Source of the DNA: CALMEC01 sp963777565
Lineage (GTDB): Bacteria; Actinomycetota; Thermoleophilia; Miltoncostaeales; Miltoncostaeaceae
Direction: 5' to 3'
DNA: 64,000 nucleotides
NCBI GenBank assembly: GCA_963777565.1
Contig: CAVZQZ010000010.1
Coordinates: 496,001-560,000, forward strand
In this document: in pieces, positions 63,892 through 64,000 of the stretch
Numbering within the stretch: the first letter of the stretch is position 1
Layout of the letters: each line of letters starts with the position of its first letter
The notes under the pieces: model-generated
What the model was told of the DNA's origin: nothing
The model's database searches: none
The model's input: only the letters and a program-made list of their open reading frames with translations
Made by a program: the position numbers and the translations under genes

Positions 63892-64000
63892 GACCTAGGG
63901 GGCCGCCGGGGTAAATCGGACCAGCGCGCGTCCCGTCGTCTCGCAGCAGGTCGAGCGTCTTGCCGCTCAGCTGGTAGCTGGTCGCCGTCGGCAGGGCCGC
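63892..64000 (-). CDS. META-domain (HslJ-like) protein, 3' end only
   Basis: The minus-strand frame entering from the right edge reads LPTATSYQLSGKTLDLLRDD, then, with a one-base shift, TRALVRFTPAAP to a stop. This matches the end of META domains (Y-x-L-x-G-x-x-L-x-L-x-x-x-x-G-x), small exported proteins linked to motility or antibiotic tolerance. Only about 35 residues are inside the window. Confidence 0.45.

Overview
The window is high-GC DNA (my estimate is well above 60%) with many GTG starts. It is probably from a soil-type actinobacterium. ECF sigma/anti-sigma pairs, furA-katG, a PPOX-type flavin/F420 protein, P450 and DUF2252 genes, and proteins with an LQ-x3-GN-x-AV segment suggest Thermoleophilia/Solirubrobacterales. 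That placement is inference, because the window holds no rRNA or other marker gene.

Layout. 0-8 kb: small metabolic and stress genes (RibD-like reductase, enoyl-CoA hydratase, a MarR/VOC pair with a clear operator, SnoaL-like, GYD and AhpD-like proteins) separated by copies of a dispersed non-coding repeat. 8-12 kb: a 1099-residue adenylate cyclase/AAA/TPR regulator, then an Hcp-like protein. 13-16 kb: anti-sigma, ECF sigma and a secreted RTX-type protein. 16-20 kb: a GAP transporter, a second Hcp-like protein, repeats and a sulfatase fragment. 20-25 kb: a DUF1326/DUF2182 pair, then four conserved genes all broken by frameshifts. 25-33 kb: ketopantoate reductase, PfpI, quinone reductase, ArsR/SRPBCC with operator, a PPOX protein, a receiver/thioredoxin/reductase hybrid, a decayed reductase and an ISL3 remnant. 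33-36 kb: katG and furA. 36-47 kb: MFS exporter, DUF2252, an oxidoreductase/P450/class V aminotransferase cluster and a PAP2 protein. 47-50 kb: cupredoxin lipoprotein, a second anti-sigma/ECF pair and a Lipoprotein_15-type protein. 51-56 kb: a fourth LQ-GN-AV protein, a frameshifted topoisomerase IB, an SDR operon and a PRC-barrel protein. 56-59 kb: pyruvate kinase between two diverged copies of one segment. 59.6-61.5 kb: a crcB-crcB-DUF190 fluoride operon. 61.7-64 kb: frameshifted HdeD and HerA-like genes and the 3' end of a META-domain gene.

Three things stand out. (1) Four unlinked genes (614-2167, 11838-12443, 17978-18478, 51127-52254) share the segment L-Q-x3-G-N-x-A-V near their N termini, followed by unrelated bodies. 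Two of the bodies look like Hcp/phage-tube folds and one has a hydrophobic hairpin. This suggests a delivery or docking tag for a contractile-injection-type apparatus encoded elsewhere. (2) A dispersed repeat family, at least a dozen partial copies confined to about 3-37 kb, carries a recurrent short reading frame (V-R-I-I-L-P-R-E-V). In two copies it also carries the 3' half of a tRNA-Arg(ACG), as expected of integrative-element ends. (3) Four promoters share GGAA-N15/16-GG(C/A)GTC. They precede an anti-sigma gene and three exported-protein genes, and so predict a small ECF envelope regulon.

Many conserved genes are interrupted by single-base frameshifts, most densely at 21.3-24.6, 52.2-53.7 and 60.5-64 kb. 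Assembly indels explain this at least as well as gene decay, so these genes are annotated as single interrupted loci.
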